From CAYMEV01 sp964389675 [NCBI: uncultured Candidatus Sumerlaeota bacterium] (GTDB lineage: Bacteria; CAYMEV01), in NCBI GenBank assembly GCA_964389675.1, contig CAYMEV010000002.1:62001-126000 (forward strand): a stretch of DNA of 64,000 nucleotides, read 5' to 3'. Both the position numbers and the translations under genes were made by a program. Shown one piece after another: positions 8,703 to 18,604 of this stretch (positions are counted from its first letter, which is position 1; each line of letters begins with the position of its first letter). Under the pieces are notes generated by a model that was not told the origin of the DNA, made no database searches, and saw nothing but the letters and a program-made list of their open reading frames with translations.

Positions 8703-10919
8703 ATGATAAGGTATAAAAGATCTATAAAAAGAGATTTGGCTTTTTTGCTTGTCTTAATAGTATTTTTGACTTCCGGTATTATTATCCTGACCTCCTACTA
8801 TTATATTAAGGAAAAAAGACTGGACTCACTGAATAAAGAGGCTGATGAGCTGATAAACCAGCTCTCTGATTCAGTAGCCTTTTATGTATGGAACTATGCT
8901 GAAAACGATATATCAAATACAGCAGCTTCTTTTCTGGTGATAGATGAAATTGTCTATATTCGTATTGCATACGATAATCATGAGGTTATTTTCAATAAGC
9001 AGGGAAATTATGAAGACAATTTGATAAATAGAAGCAGGTCGATCAGATATGCTGGGGACCAGGATATAGGTACAGCAGAGATATCTGTTTCAAGATATAA
9101 GATTTTCCGTAAAAACCGTGAATATTTGTATATGGCGGTCATGCTTACTGCAATTATTCTAATAATTATTATATTCTCGATTAAAGTCCTGCTTTCAGTA
9201 TATATGGAGAAGCCCCTGAGAAATCTGCAGGTGGCAATAAACGAGATTGCTTCCGGGAATTATGAAAAAAGGCTGAAGCCGGTATCCCAGCTGGAGATAA
9301 AGGGTATCATAGCAGATGTTAATAATATGGCTCAGATGATATCCGAGAGGGAGTCAGGCCTTAGGCAGGTCCAGGATTATCTGAAGAATATTATTGAAGC
9401 CATGGCATCAATAATAATCACCATTGATGGAGAATATATAATAAGGCAGGTAAATTCAAGAGCCTATCAGCTAATACAATTCAGAAGGCATGATATAACC
9501 GGTTCAGTACTTTTTGAGGAGACTTCCTTCTTTGATAAATACAGAGATATAATCCAAAAGGTCAATGAAGAGCTTATAATTCAGGAATTCCGCCGTGAAA
9601 ACATTGTGGATTCAAGCCAGGCAAGCAGGTATTATGATATCATGTTCTATCCTTACAGCAATATTGCCAAAGGGGGTGTTGTAATAAGGATTGATGATGT
9701 AAGCAGAGCGGTGGAGAACGAAGAAAAGATAAAGAAAATCCAGAAAATGGAGGTCTTAAGCAGTCTTACAGGCGGATTAGCTCATGATTTCAACAATATT
9801 TTAGGGGGGATTATTGGAGCTGTCTCATTGCTTGAGTGGGAATTAGCGAATGAAAAACATATAGACCAGACAGCATTGAAGGAAAATCTCGAGATTATAC
9901 AGTCCTCTGCAAACAGAGCGGAAAATATTGTTACACATCTTTTAACGCTGGCGAGAGAACATCAATTTGAATTTCATGCTGCAGACCTCAATGAGATCGT
10001 AAAACAGGTTCATGATATCTGTCAGAATAGCCTTGAGAAGAATATCAAGGTACAGGCAACCTATGCTGATGAAAAAGCACTGGTAATGGCAGACCAGAAT
10101 CAGATCGAACAGGTGCTTCTAAACCTCAGCATCAACAGCAGCCATGCTATGACAATAATGAGAAAGGAAGGAGAAGCGCAGGGGGGGGTTCTTTGTTTTT
10201 ACATCGAAAAGATCCATGCTGACCGGACTTTTTGTGATTACCATCCTGAAGCCACTGGCAATGATTATTGGCTTGTCTCAGTCCAGGATACAGGCGTCGG
10301 CATTGAGAAAAAAATTATTCCAAAGATATTTGATCCTTTCTTCTCCACTAAAAAGAAGATAAAGGGTACAGGATTAGGCCTTTCAATGGTCTATAATATT
10401 ATCACCGAGCATAAGGGATTTATAGATGTGTATTCAGAATGCGGAGTTGGTACCACTGTGAACATTTATCTTCCTGCTGTGGCGCAGAAAGAGATTGTCA
10501 GTACAAACAATAAGGAAAAGGATACCCTGAAACTGAAGGGATCCGTCCTTCTGTGCGATGATGAGGAAGCTGTCAGGAAGATAGGCTCTGAGATGCTGAA
10601 AGCCTGCGGGATAGATGTTATAACAGCCAGGGATGGCTTTGAAGCTATAGAATTATTCAAAAAACATAAAGCAGAAATCAAAGCTGTGATTATTGATGCA
10701 ATAATGCCCGGTATTACAGGGGATCTGGTGGTCAGGGAGCTTATGGAAATTAAAAGAGATATAAGGATAATTGCAAGCTCGGGATTCCGGAGAGATAATC
10801 ATGTAGAAAATATACTAGCCTATGATGGTGTGGTTTTTCTAAGTAAACCGTACACACTTGACAAAATGAAGGAGGCTTTATTAAAAATTTTCAGAAACGA
10901 TACAGGAAAGGGGTTTTAA
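8703..10919 (+). CDS. hybrid sensor histidine kinase with C-terminal receiver domain (first of tandem pair)
   Basis: A 738-residue membrane sensor. A transmembrane helix at about 12-32 and a second at 143-165 frame a periplasmic sensor domain that carries the 'W-N-Y' motif (63-65) seen in CHASE5-like sensors. A HAMP linker (about 165-218), a PAS domain (about 225-340), a NtrB-like HisKA segment with phospho-acceptor His361 in 'GLAHDFNN', and a HATPase_c domain with 'DTGVGI' and 'GTGLGLS' follow. The C-terminal receiver has an acidic 'DDEE' pocket, Asp665 in 'IIDAIMP' and Lys715. There is no DNA-binding output domain, so phosphate must pass to a partner outside this gene or the receiver must act on the kinase itself. 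A collinear paralogue begins 29 bases after its stop. Confidence 0.93.
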   Translation: MIRYKRSIKRDLAFLLVLIVFLTSGIIILTSYYYIKEKRLDSLNKEADELINQLSDSVAFYVWNYAENDISNTAASFLVIDEIVYIRIAYDNHEVIFNKQGNYEDNLINRSRSIRYAGDQDIGTAEISVSRYKIFRKNREYLYMAVMLTAIILIIIIFSIKVLLSVYMEKPLRNLQVAINEIASGNYEKRLKPVSQLEIKGIIADVNNMAQMISERESGLRQVQDYLKNIIEAMASIIITIDGEYIIRQVNSRAYQLIQFRRHDITGSVLFEETSFFDKYRDIIQKVNEELIIQEFRRENIVDSSQASRYYDIMFYPYSNIAKGGVVIRIDDVSRAVENEEKIKKIQKMEVLSSLTGGLAHDFNNILGGIIGAVSLLEWELANEKHIDQTALKENLEIIQSSANRAENIVTHLLTLAREHQFEFHAADLNEIVKQVHDICQNSLEKNIKVQATYADEKALVMADQNQIEQVLLNLSINSSHAMTIMRKEGEAQGGVLCFYIEKIHADRTFCDYHPEATGNDYWLVSVQDTGVGIEKKIIPKIFDPFFSTKKKIKGTGLGLSMVYNIITEHKGFIDVYSECGVGTTVNIYLPAVAQKEIVSTNNKEKDTLKLKGSVLLCDDEEAVRKIGSEMLKACGIDVITARDGFEAIELFKKHKAEIKAVIIDAIMPGITGDLVVRELMEIKRDIRIIASSGFRRDNHVENILAYDGVVFLSKPYTLDKMKEALLKIFRNDTGKGF

Positions 10920-10948
10920 TTTTCTAATACAATAAATGAGAGAAATAC

Positions 10949-13156
10949 ATGAGCTTATTTAAATACAGATCAATAAAGAAGAATCTTGCCCTCTCCATTA
11001 TTATAATGGCATTTATTACATCATCCATCCTGATTATACTGAATTATCTCTATTCCACCCGGAAAGAGCTTATTGACCTGAAACAGAGGACCCATGATAT
11101 AGTTGACCAGCTGGGAAATGCAATAGTGCTTCATATCTGGAATTATGAAGATTCTGAAGTTGAAAACATAATAAATTCATACTTTCAGTACGAAGAGATC
11201 ATTTATATAAGAGTTATATCAAATGAAAAGAAAATACTGAAGTCAAGGCAGAAAAGTTCAAAAGAAGGTTTTGTGAAAGAAAGCAGAAATCTTTTTTATG
11301 ATAATACCGAGATTGGAGAAATTGAGATAAGATGCTCGAAGGAACCTTTAAAAAGAGGGCAGATGATCCTGCTGTACTGGCTTTTTGGTTTTACAATAAT
11401 CCTGTTGATCATAATTGCATTTTCAATCCTGGCTGTTATGAGATATCTTCTTGAAAAACCTGTCAGCAGCCTGTGCAATGCTGTTAAAAATATTGCAGCA
11501 GGAGCATATGACGGCAGGCTTGAATCAGTGCCGCAGAAAGAGATAAACCAGATAATAAAAGGCGTGAATACACTTGCTGAGAAAATAAGCACAAGGGAAA
11601 AAAACCTGGTTGAGATACAGGAATTTATGAAAAACATAATCGAGGCGATGCCCTCAATTATAATATCTGTCGATAGAGATTATAAAATAAGACAGATGAA
11701 TTCAAAAGCAGGGAAATTGCTAAATACGGATTCAGGTGCTGAAGAAGGCGATAATCTTTTTGCAGTTTCAGAATTCTTTGAAAAATACAGAAGTAAAATC
11801 GAAAAATCCAATATCGAGCTTACAATCGAGGAAATACCAAGGATACTCTTTTATGACAAATCTAATGAACAGACCTATTACAGTATGACCATATACCCGC
11901 AGGGGAAAAGGATGCCTGAAGGCACAGTAATAAGAGTGGATGATATTACAGTTGCTGTTGAGAATGAAGACAGGCTTCAGATAATACAGAAGATGGAGAC
12001 CATCGGGAGTCTGGGGGCTGGGCTTGCTCATGATTTTAACAATACCCTCATGGGGATAACCGGGTCCGCGTCTCTGATAGATTTTAAACTTTCAAAGAAT
12101 ATGCTCCCTGACAGAGAATCGCTGTCAGAGAATATAGGGATCATTAAAAAATCCGCAAAAAGAGCTGAAAGCATTGTCAAACAGCTATTAACACTGTCCA
12201 AGGAGCAGGATTATGAGTTCTGCCCAGTTGACCTGAACTCTTTAATAAAATATATATATAAATTCTGTGCTACCTCCTTTGAAGAAAATATAACCATAAT
12301 GCCAGATTATCATCATCAAAAGGCTCTGGTACTTGGTGACCCAATTCAGCTTGAGCAGGTTCTGCATAATTTGAGCCTCAACGCTTATCATGCTATGACT
12401 ATTATGAGAAAACCTGGTGAAGAAAAAGAAAATGTTCTTTATTACCACCTCGACAGGATATATGCAGACAATCAGTTCAGAGAAGTGCACCCTGAAGCTG
12501 AGGAAGGCTATTACTGGGTTATTTCAGTGCAGGATACAGGCATAGGCATAGACACAAGCCGTATATCAAAAATTTTTGAACCTTTTTATACTACGAAGAA
12601 AAAGGGAGAGGGTACAGGGCTCGGCCTATCCATGGCAAGCAATATAATAAGAATGCACAGGGGATTTATAGATGTGTACTCAGAACCGGGAACCGGTACA
12701 ACTTTCAAGGTCTTTCTGCCGGAATACACCGGAGATGAATCAAAAGCTACAGAAGCGGTGGATATGGGAATTAAACCAGGAATGGGTCATATACTCTTAT
12801 GTGATGATGAGGAGATCATAAGAAAAATAGGGTCAAGGATGATTGCATCACTGGGATTTGAGGTAATACTATGCAGCACTGGGAAAGAAGCCATTGAATC
12901 ATTCAGGAAGAGCGCGGAAATAATAGATATTGTGATATTGGATGTCAATATGCCTGATATGCCGGGAGAAAGAGTTTTTATGGAATTAAAGAAAATAAAA
13001 AGAGGCATAAAGATTATTATCAGTTCCGGAATATCTCATGATGAAATGGTTAAAAAAAGCCTGTCAATGGGAGCTTTAGCATTCTTAGCCAAGCCATATA
13101 CTATAAGAAAACTTGCAAATATTCTGAAAAAGACAATGAAAGATCTTCGGCAATAA
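10949..13156 (+). CDS. hybrid sensor histidine kinase with C-terminal receiver domain (second of tandem pair)
   Basis: A 735-residue paralogue of the preceding gene with the same domain order: two transmembrane helices, a periplasmic CHASE5-like sensor with 'W-N-Y' at 64-66, HAMP, PAS, HisKA, HATPase_c and receiver. Phospho-acceptor His361 and receiver Asp665 have exactly the same residue numbers as in the first copy, so the two aligned almost without indels. The most divergent part is the periplasmic domain, which suggests that the copies sense different ligands or form a heterodimer. The short gap places both in one operon. As in the first copy, no output domain is attached. Confidence 0.93.
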   Translation: MSLFKYRSIKKNLALSIIIMAFITSSILIILNYLYSTRKELIDLKQRTHDIVDQLGNAIVLHIWNYEDSEVENIINSYFQYEEIIYIRVISNEKKILKSRQKSSKEGFVKESRNLFYDNTEIGEIEIRCSKEPLKRGQMILLYWLFGFTIILLIIIAFSILAVMRYLLEKPVSSLCNAVKNIAAGAYDGRLESVPQKEINQIIKGVNTLAEKISTREKNLVEIQEFMKNIIEAMPSIIISVDRDYKIRQMNSKAGKLLNTDSGAEEGDNLFAVSEFFEKYRSKIEKSNIELTIEEIPRILFYDKSNEQTYYSMTIYPQGKRMPEGTVIRVDDITVAVENEDRLQIIQKMETIGSLGAGLAHDFNNTLMGITGSASLIDFKLSKNMLPDRESLSENIGIIKKSAKRAESIVKQLLTLSKEQDYEFCPVDLNSLIKYIYKFCATSFEENITIMPDYHHQKALVLGDPIQLEQVLHNLSLNAYHAMTIMRKPGEEKENVLYYHLDRIYADNQFREVHPEAEEGYYWVISVQDTGIGIDTSRISKIFEPFYTTKKKGEGTGLGLSMASNIIRMHRGFIDVYSEPGTGTTFKVFLPEYTGDESKATEAVDMGIKPGMGHILLCDDEEIIRKIGSRMIASLGFEVILCSTGKEAIESFRKSAEIIDIVILDVNMPDMPGERVFMELKKIKRGIKIIISSGISHDEMVKKSLSMGALAFLAKPYTIRKLANILKKTMKDLRQ

Positions 13157-13172
13157 AATCTGATTTCTGACC

Positions 13173-14057
13173 CTAAATCAGTATTACAGCAATAGAGACC
13201 AGAAACATCCCGGTAATGGATACCATGTTCGGGGTTTCTCCTGGAAGGATTATCCAGCTAAGCACCGCCCCGCTTACAGGTATGATGAATTTCCACATGT
13301 TTATCTCTGATACCTTCATAATTCCTTTTTTAAGGATGGTAAACCATATGGAAAAAGCTGAAGCTGAGAGAAAAGAAAGCCAGAGAAGAGTCCCGAAAAA
13401 TATTGCAGGCTGATTGAAACATGGGATCCCTTCAAAGATGAGTGAAACCAGGAAAAGGAGAGACCCTCCAAGAAATATCTGGGAAGATGCTAGAAGCAAA
13501 GGATTTATGTCATTTTTATTTTTTGCCACTATAACATTGCCTATTGCTGAGGAAACCGAACTGCCTATCAGGATGATCACGCCAACAAGTTCTACAAGCC
13601 CGGCAGATTTTAAAGGATTACGGGTTACAGCAATCAACACAACACCGCTTATGCCAAAGATAAAGGAAATATATCTTCTGGTACACAGCCTGTCATTCTC
13701 CATGGAAATATGAGCCACAATTGACGATATAACCGGTGATGACCCTATGATTATAGCTGAGAGCGATGCTGATACTATATTTATACCGAGATAAAAGAGA
13801 GCATACAGAATGAATGTCTGAAACAGTGATATTCTGATGATTGAACCCATGTTCTCCTTTATTACCCTTGCACTGAAACCCTTTAATGCAAAGGGCATAA
13901 GAAGTATTCCGGAGAGCATAAACCTGATGCCTGCAAAGCCCAGAGGCTTAAAATACTTCAGGCCTATCTTTACACCTGCAAATGCAGTGGACCACAAAAG
14001 GCATGCAACTATTGCAAATATAGTCGATATTATGTATTCCTTTGAAACATTTTTCAT
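13173..14057 (-). CDS. EamA/DMT-superfamily transporter
   Basis: A 294-residue inner-membrane protein with about ten hydrophobic helices and a two-fold internal repeat, the plan of the EamA (RhaT/YdcZ-like) drug/metabolite exporters. The start has the usual 'LLWSTAFAGVKIGLKY' helix and the second half opens with 'SSAIGNVIVAK'. Members export or import amino acids, nucleosides or sugars; the substrate cannot be told. It converges with the histidine kinase pair and is divergent from the MFS gene at 14157, so the 99-base gap must hold both promoters. Confidence 0.88.
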   Translation of the reverse strand: MKNVSKEYIISTIFAIVACLLWSTAFAGVKIGLKYFKPLGFAGIRFMLSGILLMPFALKGFSARVIKENMGSIIRISLFQTFILYALFYLGINIVSASLSAIIIGSSPVISSIVAHISMENDRLCTRRYISFIFGISGVVLIAVTRNPLKSAGLVELVGVIILIGSSVSSAIGNVIVAKNKNDINPLLLASSQIFLGGSLLFLVSLIFEGIPCFNQPAIFFGTLLWLSFLSASAFSIWFTILKKGIMKVSEINMWKFIIPVSGAVLSWIILPGETPNMVSITGMFLVSIAVILI

Positions 14058-14156
14058 ATAAATCCGTTAATTTATTGATTTTAGAATATCCTTAAATATT
14101 AATGGAATTTAGTCAATATAACTAATTTATTTTTTTGCCAGGGCTGATATTTTGCA

Positions 14157-15428
14157 ATGAATCAAGAAAATGAACAGATAGCGCTTAAGCAGTATTTCAG
14201 GAGGAATACCCTGGGAATTACCATGGTTGAGTCCTTCTGGGGCCTTGGACTGCCTATGGTATTTGAATCCACATATATACAGGTATTTTTAAGGGAACTT
14301 GGTGCATCAAATTTTGAGATTGGACTGATGCCAGTCTTTTTAAGCCTTGGTATTCCAGTTATTTCTCTTCTTTCAGCGTATCTGACTACGCATCTGACCC
14401 ATAAGAAAACAGCTGTTTTTTTAACCAATTTAATTGCCTCTTTTCCCATTATCCTGCTTGGCATAGCCTTGAGCCTTAATATGGATGATAATACAAAAGT
14501 AATGGTTTTTTATATATTTTATGCAGTGTTCTCATTTTCGATTGGACTTGTACTCCCTGTCTGGCAGAACTTTTTGGTCAAGATATTCCTGGAGGAGGAC
14601 ACCCTGCGTGCACTGTCTGTTATGCATATCAGTCAAAGCCTGACCAAGATAATAGGAAGCCTTGCCTTGCTCTGGATAGTTCAAAAATACGGCATATCAG
14701 TATCTGGAGCCAGTAATCTTTTTATTATCGCTGGCAGCCTGATGTTTGTCGGGTCATTATTTTTTCTGATAACAAGAGAGATACCCGATAAATCCTGTAT
14801 AAAAACAAGATTTACCCCTGTAATGTTCTTGAAAACATTATCAGCTATCTTTTATAATAAGCCATTTATAAGCTTTCTCTTCAGTGATGTATCTTACTTT
14901 GCTGTAACGAGCGTAATATCATTTTATGCAGTATACGCAACCGAATACTGCAGTATTAATCCCGCATATGTCTCGGGTCTGTTTATTGCTCTAAATGTAT
15001 CAGGGAGTATTATATTTCAGATTATATTTGGTTATTTTAATTTTCTCAGCCTTAAGAATAAACTTTATATGGAAAAAATAATGAGCGTGGCAGGAATTTT
15101 TACCCTGTATTTTGTCCCTTCTCTTTCAGGATTTCTTGCTGCAAGCTTTATTCTGGGTGCTGGCAGGGCAGTAAGGGTGCTTGCTTATGCCCCTGTTATA
15201 AAAAAGCTTTCTGGTGAGAGGGATGCAACACCCTATTTTGCTGTGGCCCCTATTGTAATTCTTCCAGTTTCAGCAGGATTGCCTATCTTAAACGGAAAGT
15301 TCCTTGATTATTTTTACCAGTTAGGTGCTGACAGCTACCGGATAATGTTCTTGATGATGGCAGTGCTTATACTTTTATCAACTCTGTTTCTGATAAGGGT
15401 CGTATTCAGCAAAGAGAATCAAAATTGA
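14157..15428 (+). CDS. major facilitator superfamily (MFS) transporter
   Basis: A 423-residue inner-membrane protein with about twelve predicted helices and a polar central loop near residues 195-210, as expected for a 12-helix MFS permease. The loop between helices 2 and 3 holds 'AYLTTHLTHKKTAVF', the position of the MFS motif A, though its usual Gly-Asp-Arg pattern is degenerate. Substrate is unknown. The next gene (cysteine desulfidase-like) starts 92 bases later on the same strand, so the two may be linked, for example uptake of a substrate that the enzyme breaks down; that is inference. Confidence 0.85.
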   Translation: MNQENEQIALKQYFRRNTLGITMVESFWGLGLPMVFESTYIQVFLRELGASNFEIGLMPVFLSLGIPVISLLSAYLTTHLTHKKTAVFLTNLIASFPIILLGIALSLNMDDNTKVMVFYIFYAVFSFSIGLVLPVWQNFLVKIFLEEDTLRALSVMHISQSLTKIIGSLALLWIVQKYGISVSGASNLFIIAGSLMFVGSLFFLITREIPDKSCIKTRFTPVMFLKTLSAIFYNKPFISFLFSDVSYFAVTSVISFYAVYATEYCSINPAYVSGLFIALNVSGSIIFQIIFGYFNFLSLKNKLYMEKIMSVAGIFTLYFVPSLSGFLAASFILGAGRAVRVLAYAPVIKKLSGERDATPYFAVAPIVILPVSAGLPILNGKFLDYFYQLGADSYRIMFLMMAVLILLSTLFLIRVVFSKENQN

Positions 15429-15520
15429 TTAATCTGACTTAATGAAATAAAACTGTTGAATCATTCAAAACAAAATGTATTATCTTACTGTGGTTATATG
15501 TATAAAATGATTGCAGGGTA

Positions 15521-16780
15521 ATGATGAAAATTAAAGAATTTTTCCTGTCAATGATAAACTTCACATCGGGATGCACAGAACCGGCAGCAATTGCGCTTAA
15601 TGCTGCTAATGCCAGAGAAGTATGTAATCTGAATGAAATCAAAAGGATTATACTGAAGATGGATTATCTTACTTATAAGAATGCATATTATGCCGGTATA
15701 CCTAATGCACCGCACTATAAAGGTACTTTATGGGCTTATTTGCTTGGTTATGCCGTTGGTGATCCCTCGGCGGGACTTGAGATATTCAGCAGGATAGGGC
15801 CGGATACGCTCACAGAAGCATCTGAGCTGGCAGAGTCAATACCTTTTGAAATTGAATTCATTGAGAGCAATACTCTTTATATAAAAAGCCTGGTAATAAC
15901 ATGTAAAAAGATATTCAGCACGGTAACAAGGCAATGTCACAGCTCCGTATCGCAAAAGGAATATATTATATCCGATTTTGATACTTCAGATATTAATGAG
16001 ATAATTTATAGGATTGATAAAAAGGAAATTGCTTCTTATTCTGCAGAATTAGAAAGAACATCCGGAATTGACGATTCATACTATAAGCCTTCAAACTGGG
16101 CATCATTAGTGGATGAACTGTATTCTGACCGGGAGGTAAGGGAAAAGGTAGAGGAAGGGATTGAAGCAAATATCCTTGCACATGAAATCGGCAGGAAGGA
16201 CTGGGATACTACCGGCTCGGATTTCGGGACAGGATCAGCTATCTATGCAAGGATGTCAGGAAAGCCGATCAAGGTCATGGCCTGTGCAAATTCAGGTAAT
16301 AAGGGGCTCACTTCCATCGTGCCCACGGTAAATTATTGCCGTGAAAGGAATATACCAGGGGAAGAGATGCTGAAATCTGTAATAACTGCATGTTTTGTAA
16401 ACTCTATAATTACTGTAAAATTTGGATTTATATCATCGATATGCGGTGTTGTATATGGAGCCGGAGCGGGTTTTCTGGCTGCAATCATGAAGATAGAAAA
16501 CCAGCTTGATGATTTTGACAATGTATTTATAAACTATATATCAAATTTTGGGGGAATATTTTGTGATGGAGCAAAGGTTTCATGCGCTATGAAGGGAAAC
16601 ATCGCAATTCAGGCAGCAATTACAGCAAAAAGGATGCATGAAACAGGTCTGGTAGTTGATTATCATGATGGTTATCTTGGCAGGACATTCCATGAGACGC
16701 TTAATAACCTCATGAAGTATAATGATGCCATGAAGGAGATGGATAAAATTACTGTTTCCATACTCGAGAATAAACCTTAG
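15521..16780 (+). CDS. L-cysteine desulfidase / serine dehydratase alpha-like Fe-S enzyme (UPF0597)
   Basis: A 419-residue member of the serine-dehydratase-alpha/UPF0597 family that includes archaeal L-cysteine desulfidase and CyuA. The start carries the hallmark 'GCTEPAAIAL' (Cys18). Cys308 ('ICGVVYG') and Cys348 ('FCDGAK') lie 40 residues apart, the same spacing as the proposed [4Fe-4S] ligands of the Methanocaldococcus enzyme. The cluster would bind the substrate carboxylate and hydroxyl or thiol for elimination, giving pyruvate, ammonia and sulfide (or water). Such clusters are oxygen-sensitive, which fits an anaerobe. Two ATG codons are adjacent at the start; either could serve. The cysteine versus serine preference cannot be read directly. 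Confidence 0.85.
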   Translation: MMKIKEFFLSMINFTSGCTEPAAIALNAANAREVCNLNEIKRIILKMDYLTYKNAYYAGIPNAPHYKGTLWAYLLGYAVGDPSAGLEIFSRIGPDTLTEASELAESIPFEIEFIESNTLYIKSLVITCKKIFSTVTRQCHSSVSQKEYIISDFDTSDINEIIYRIDKKEIASYSAELERTSGIDDSYYKPSNWASLVDELYSDREVREKVEEGIEANILAHEIGRKDWDTTGSDFGTGSAIYARMSGKPIKVMACANSGNKGLTSIVPTVNYCRERNIPGEEMLKSVITACFVNSIITVKFGFISSICGVVYGAGAGFLAAIMKIENQLDDFDNVFINYISNFGGIFCDGAKVSCAMKGNIAIQAAITAKRMHETGLVVDYHDGYLGRTFHETLNNLMKYNDAMKEMDKITVSILENKP

Positions 16781-16814
16781 AAAAAAAGCATTCTGAAGAA
16801 GGAGGCAGAGGAAG

Positions 16815-17198
16815 TTGAGATACGGTTTCGTAACTGTAAAAGTTAAGGATATGGCTGAATCAGAGAGGTTCTACAGGGAAATTATCGGCCTTTATGAAGA
16901 ACTGAGATTCTCTTACAGAAACGGAATGAACATACTTTTCATGAGCGACTGCAATGGTTCTCTTATAGAGCTCATAAAGATGGAAGGCTGTAGCTCCTCC
17001 TGTGAAAGTGGCAAAGAAGTTTCTATCGGATTTCTTGTTGATGATCTTGATGAAAAAATAAGGGAATTGAAAAGCAAAAATATTGATATCAGGGGCCCTG
17101 TAGATGTTCCGGGAGGGGTAAGGTTCATATTTATCAAGGATCCCAATGGGGTCGATATAGAACTTGTTGAAAATTTCAGCATTGACAGATTAAGATAG
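16815..17198 (+). CDS. VOC superfamily (glyoxalase/bleomycin-resistance fold) protein
   Basis: A 127-residue single VOC module with the typical 'F-V-T-V-K-V-K-D-M-A-E-S-E-R-F-Y' opening and 'DPNGVDIELVE' ending. The C-terminal Glu metal ligand is present, but the His normally found in the first strand is replaced (first strand reads Y-G-F-V), so it may bind metal differently or not at all and need not be a lactoylglutathione lyase. The start is TTG, supported by a GGAGGCAGAGG ribosome binding site just upstream. It follows the desulfidase-like gene by 34 bases and is probably co-transcribed. Substrate unknown. Confidence 0.8.
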   Translation: MRYGFVTVKVKDMAESERFYREIIGLYEELRFSYRNGMNILFMSDCNGSLIELIKMEGCSSSCESGKEVSIGFLVDDLDEKIRELKSKNIDIRGPVDVPGGVRFIFIKDPNGVDIELVENFSIDRLR

Positions 17199-17254
17199 AA
17201 ATCCCCGCCCAGCAAATATAAAAATGCGCCAGTATCATGGCTGCTGTTTATTGA

Positions 17255-17271
17255 GCCCTGCCTGCCAGGGC
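17255..17271. terminator. possible convergent hairpin terminator
   Basis: A perfect 6-bp GC-rich inverted repeat (GCCCTG / CAGGGC) with a 5-base loop lies in the 245-base gap between the convergent VOC and GT4 genes. The T-tract after it on the plus strand is broken (TCCTTTCTTT), so terminator strength is uncertain. I see nothing else in this gap. Confidence 0.3.
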
Positions 17272-17443
17272 AGCTGTCCTTTCTTTCGGTCTGTTATTCT
17301 CCCATACAGAGATACTGCCTGCATTTAATTTTTCATATTAAATGCTGATTAATTCCAGCCTGGAATAAAATAAGACAATATATCATCAGGTAACAGTAAT
17401 AAAGTTCAGAATTGTGGAGGATAACCGGAGGATAAAGGCAACC

Positions 17444-18604
17444 TTATTTGAGCATCTCGTGGTAGTCTTTCATTACCTTTTCCCAGTTGTAGAATTCTTT
17501 AATGTAATTGTGCCCGTTAATACCCAGCTGTTTTAGTACTGGTCTGTTCTTAAGCATATATCTGATGCAGTATATAAAATCCCTGCAGGAATTAAAAAAC
17601 AGGCCGCCCTTTGACCTTATCACCTGTCCCCTCAGGACATTACAGCGCTCATTTACAAGCACAGCCTTTTTTGCAGCCCATGATTCCAGTGTAACGATAC
17701 AGAGGCTTTCGAACATGGAGGGCATTACAAGGAATTCAGAGGCTGCCAGTGCATTAAATTTATAATCTTCAGGGATAAATCCTGTGTGTATTATATCCCG
17801 GTGCTCAGGGATTCTTTCTACTGAATTGCCGCAAAGTACAAGTTTGAGGTCATCAAAGACAACCTTCTTATAGTTGATAAAGTACCTGAAAAGTATGTCT
17901 GATCCCTTATTTACATCGATTCTGCCCAAATAAAGCATAAAAGGGCTGTTTATATTATATCTCTTCCTGAAAGAATCAGGGTCTGAACCTTCATGGACTG
18001 GTATTCCAAGAGCACTTATTCTGCTCCTGATATCATGATTATGTGTTTTTTCATTAACAAGCTCCATCTCTTCCCTTGAGATATATATTATGGAAGAGGG
18101 AAGCCTGAAAAAATCCCTGTATATTTTCAGGCCTATAACATTATCCATTTCCGCAGTAGGAACCAGGATTGATTTTTCGGGAACCTCTTTCAAGCCGAAA
18201 TATGTATTGAAATACCTGTATGCAAAGAAAATGAAGCGGTCATATCTGTGCTTTTCAGATCTGATATATTTTACCAATGAAGGGCAATATGGACCGCATT
18301 CAGTGACCCATTCCTCCTCTTCCTGCCTGGAATGACTATTGTAAAAGACCTTCGATGAGATCCTTTCAAAGCTCTTGAGTGTCCTCTCCTTTTCAACAGG
18401 GAATCTTATCAGGTCCAGTGTGTCATAAGTGTCCCTGCCAGGCTTAAAGTGGTTTTTCCAGTATATATAATCCTTTGCGCATGTCGTGATTACTTTTATT
18501 TCATGGCCGTATTTCTGAAGCTGTACAGCTAACTGGTAACAAAGCTTTTCAGAGCCGCCAATGACGCCTTGACCAAACCTGTGGATAACAAGGGCTATTT
18601 TCAT
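17444..18604 (-). CDS. GT4-family glycosyltransferase
   Basis: A 386-residue retaining glycosyltransferase with GT-B fold. The N-terminal Rossmann half starts with 'HRFGQGVIGGSE', the acceptor-side glycine loop of GT4 enzymes. The C-terminal half has 'LYLGRIDVNKG' and the family EX7E motif in 'FESLCIVTLE', which holds the nucleotide sugar. It is the last gene of the carbamoyltransferase operon and overlaps the upstream coiled-coil gene by four bases. It probably adds a sugar to a surface glycan; donor and acceptor are unknown. Confidence 0.9.
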   Translation of the reverse strand: MKIALVIHRFGQGVIGGSEKLCYQLAVQLQKYGHEIKVITTCAKDYIYWKNHFKPGRDTYDTLDLIRFPVEKERTLKSFERISSKVFYNSHSRQEEEEWVTECGPYCPSLVKYIRSEKHRYDRFIFFAYRYFNTYFGLKEVPEKSILVPTAEMDNVIGLKIYRDFFRLPSSIIYISREEMELVNEKTHNHDIRSRISALGIPVHEGSDPDSFRKRYNINSPFMLYLGRIDVNKGSDILFRYFINYKKVVFDDLKLVLCGNSVERIPEHRDIIHTGFIPEDYKFNALAASEFLVMPSMFESLCIVTLESWAAKKAVLVNERCNVLRGQVIRSKGGLFFNSCRDFIYCIRYMLKNRPVLKQLGINGHNYIKEFYNWEKVMKDYHEMLK

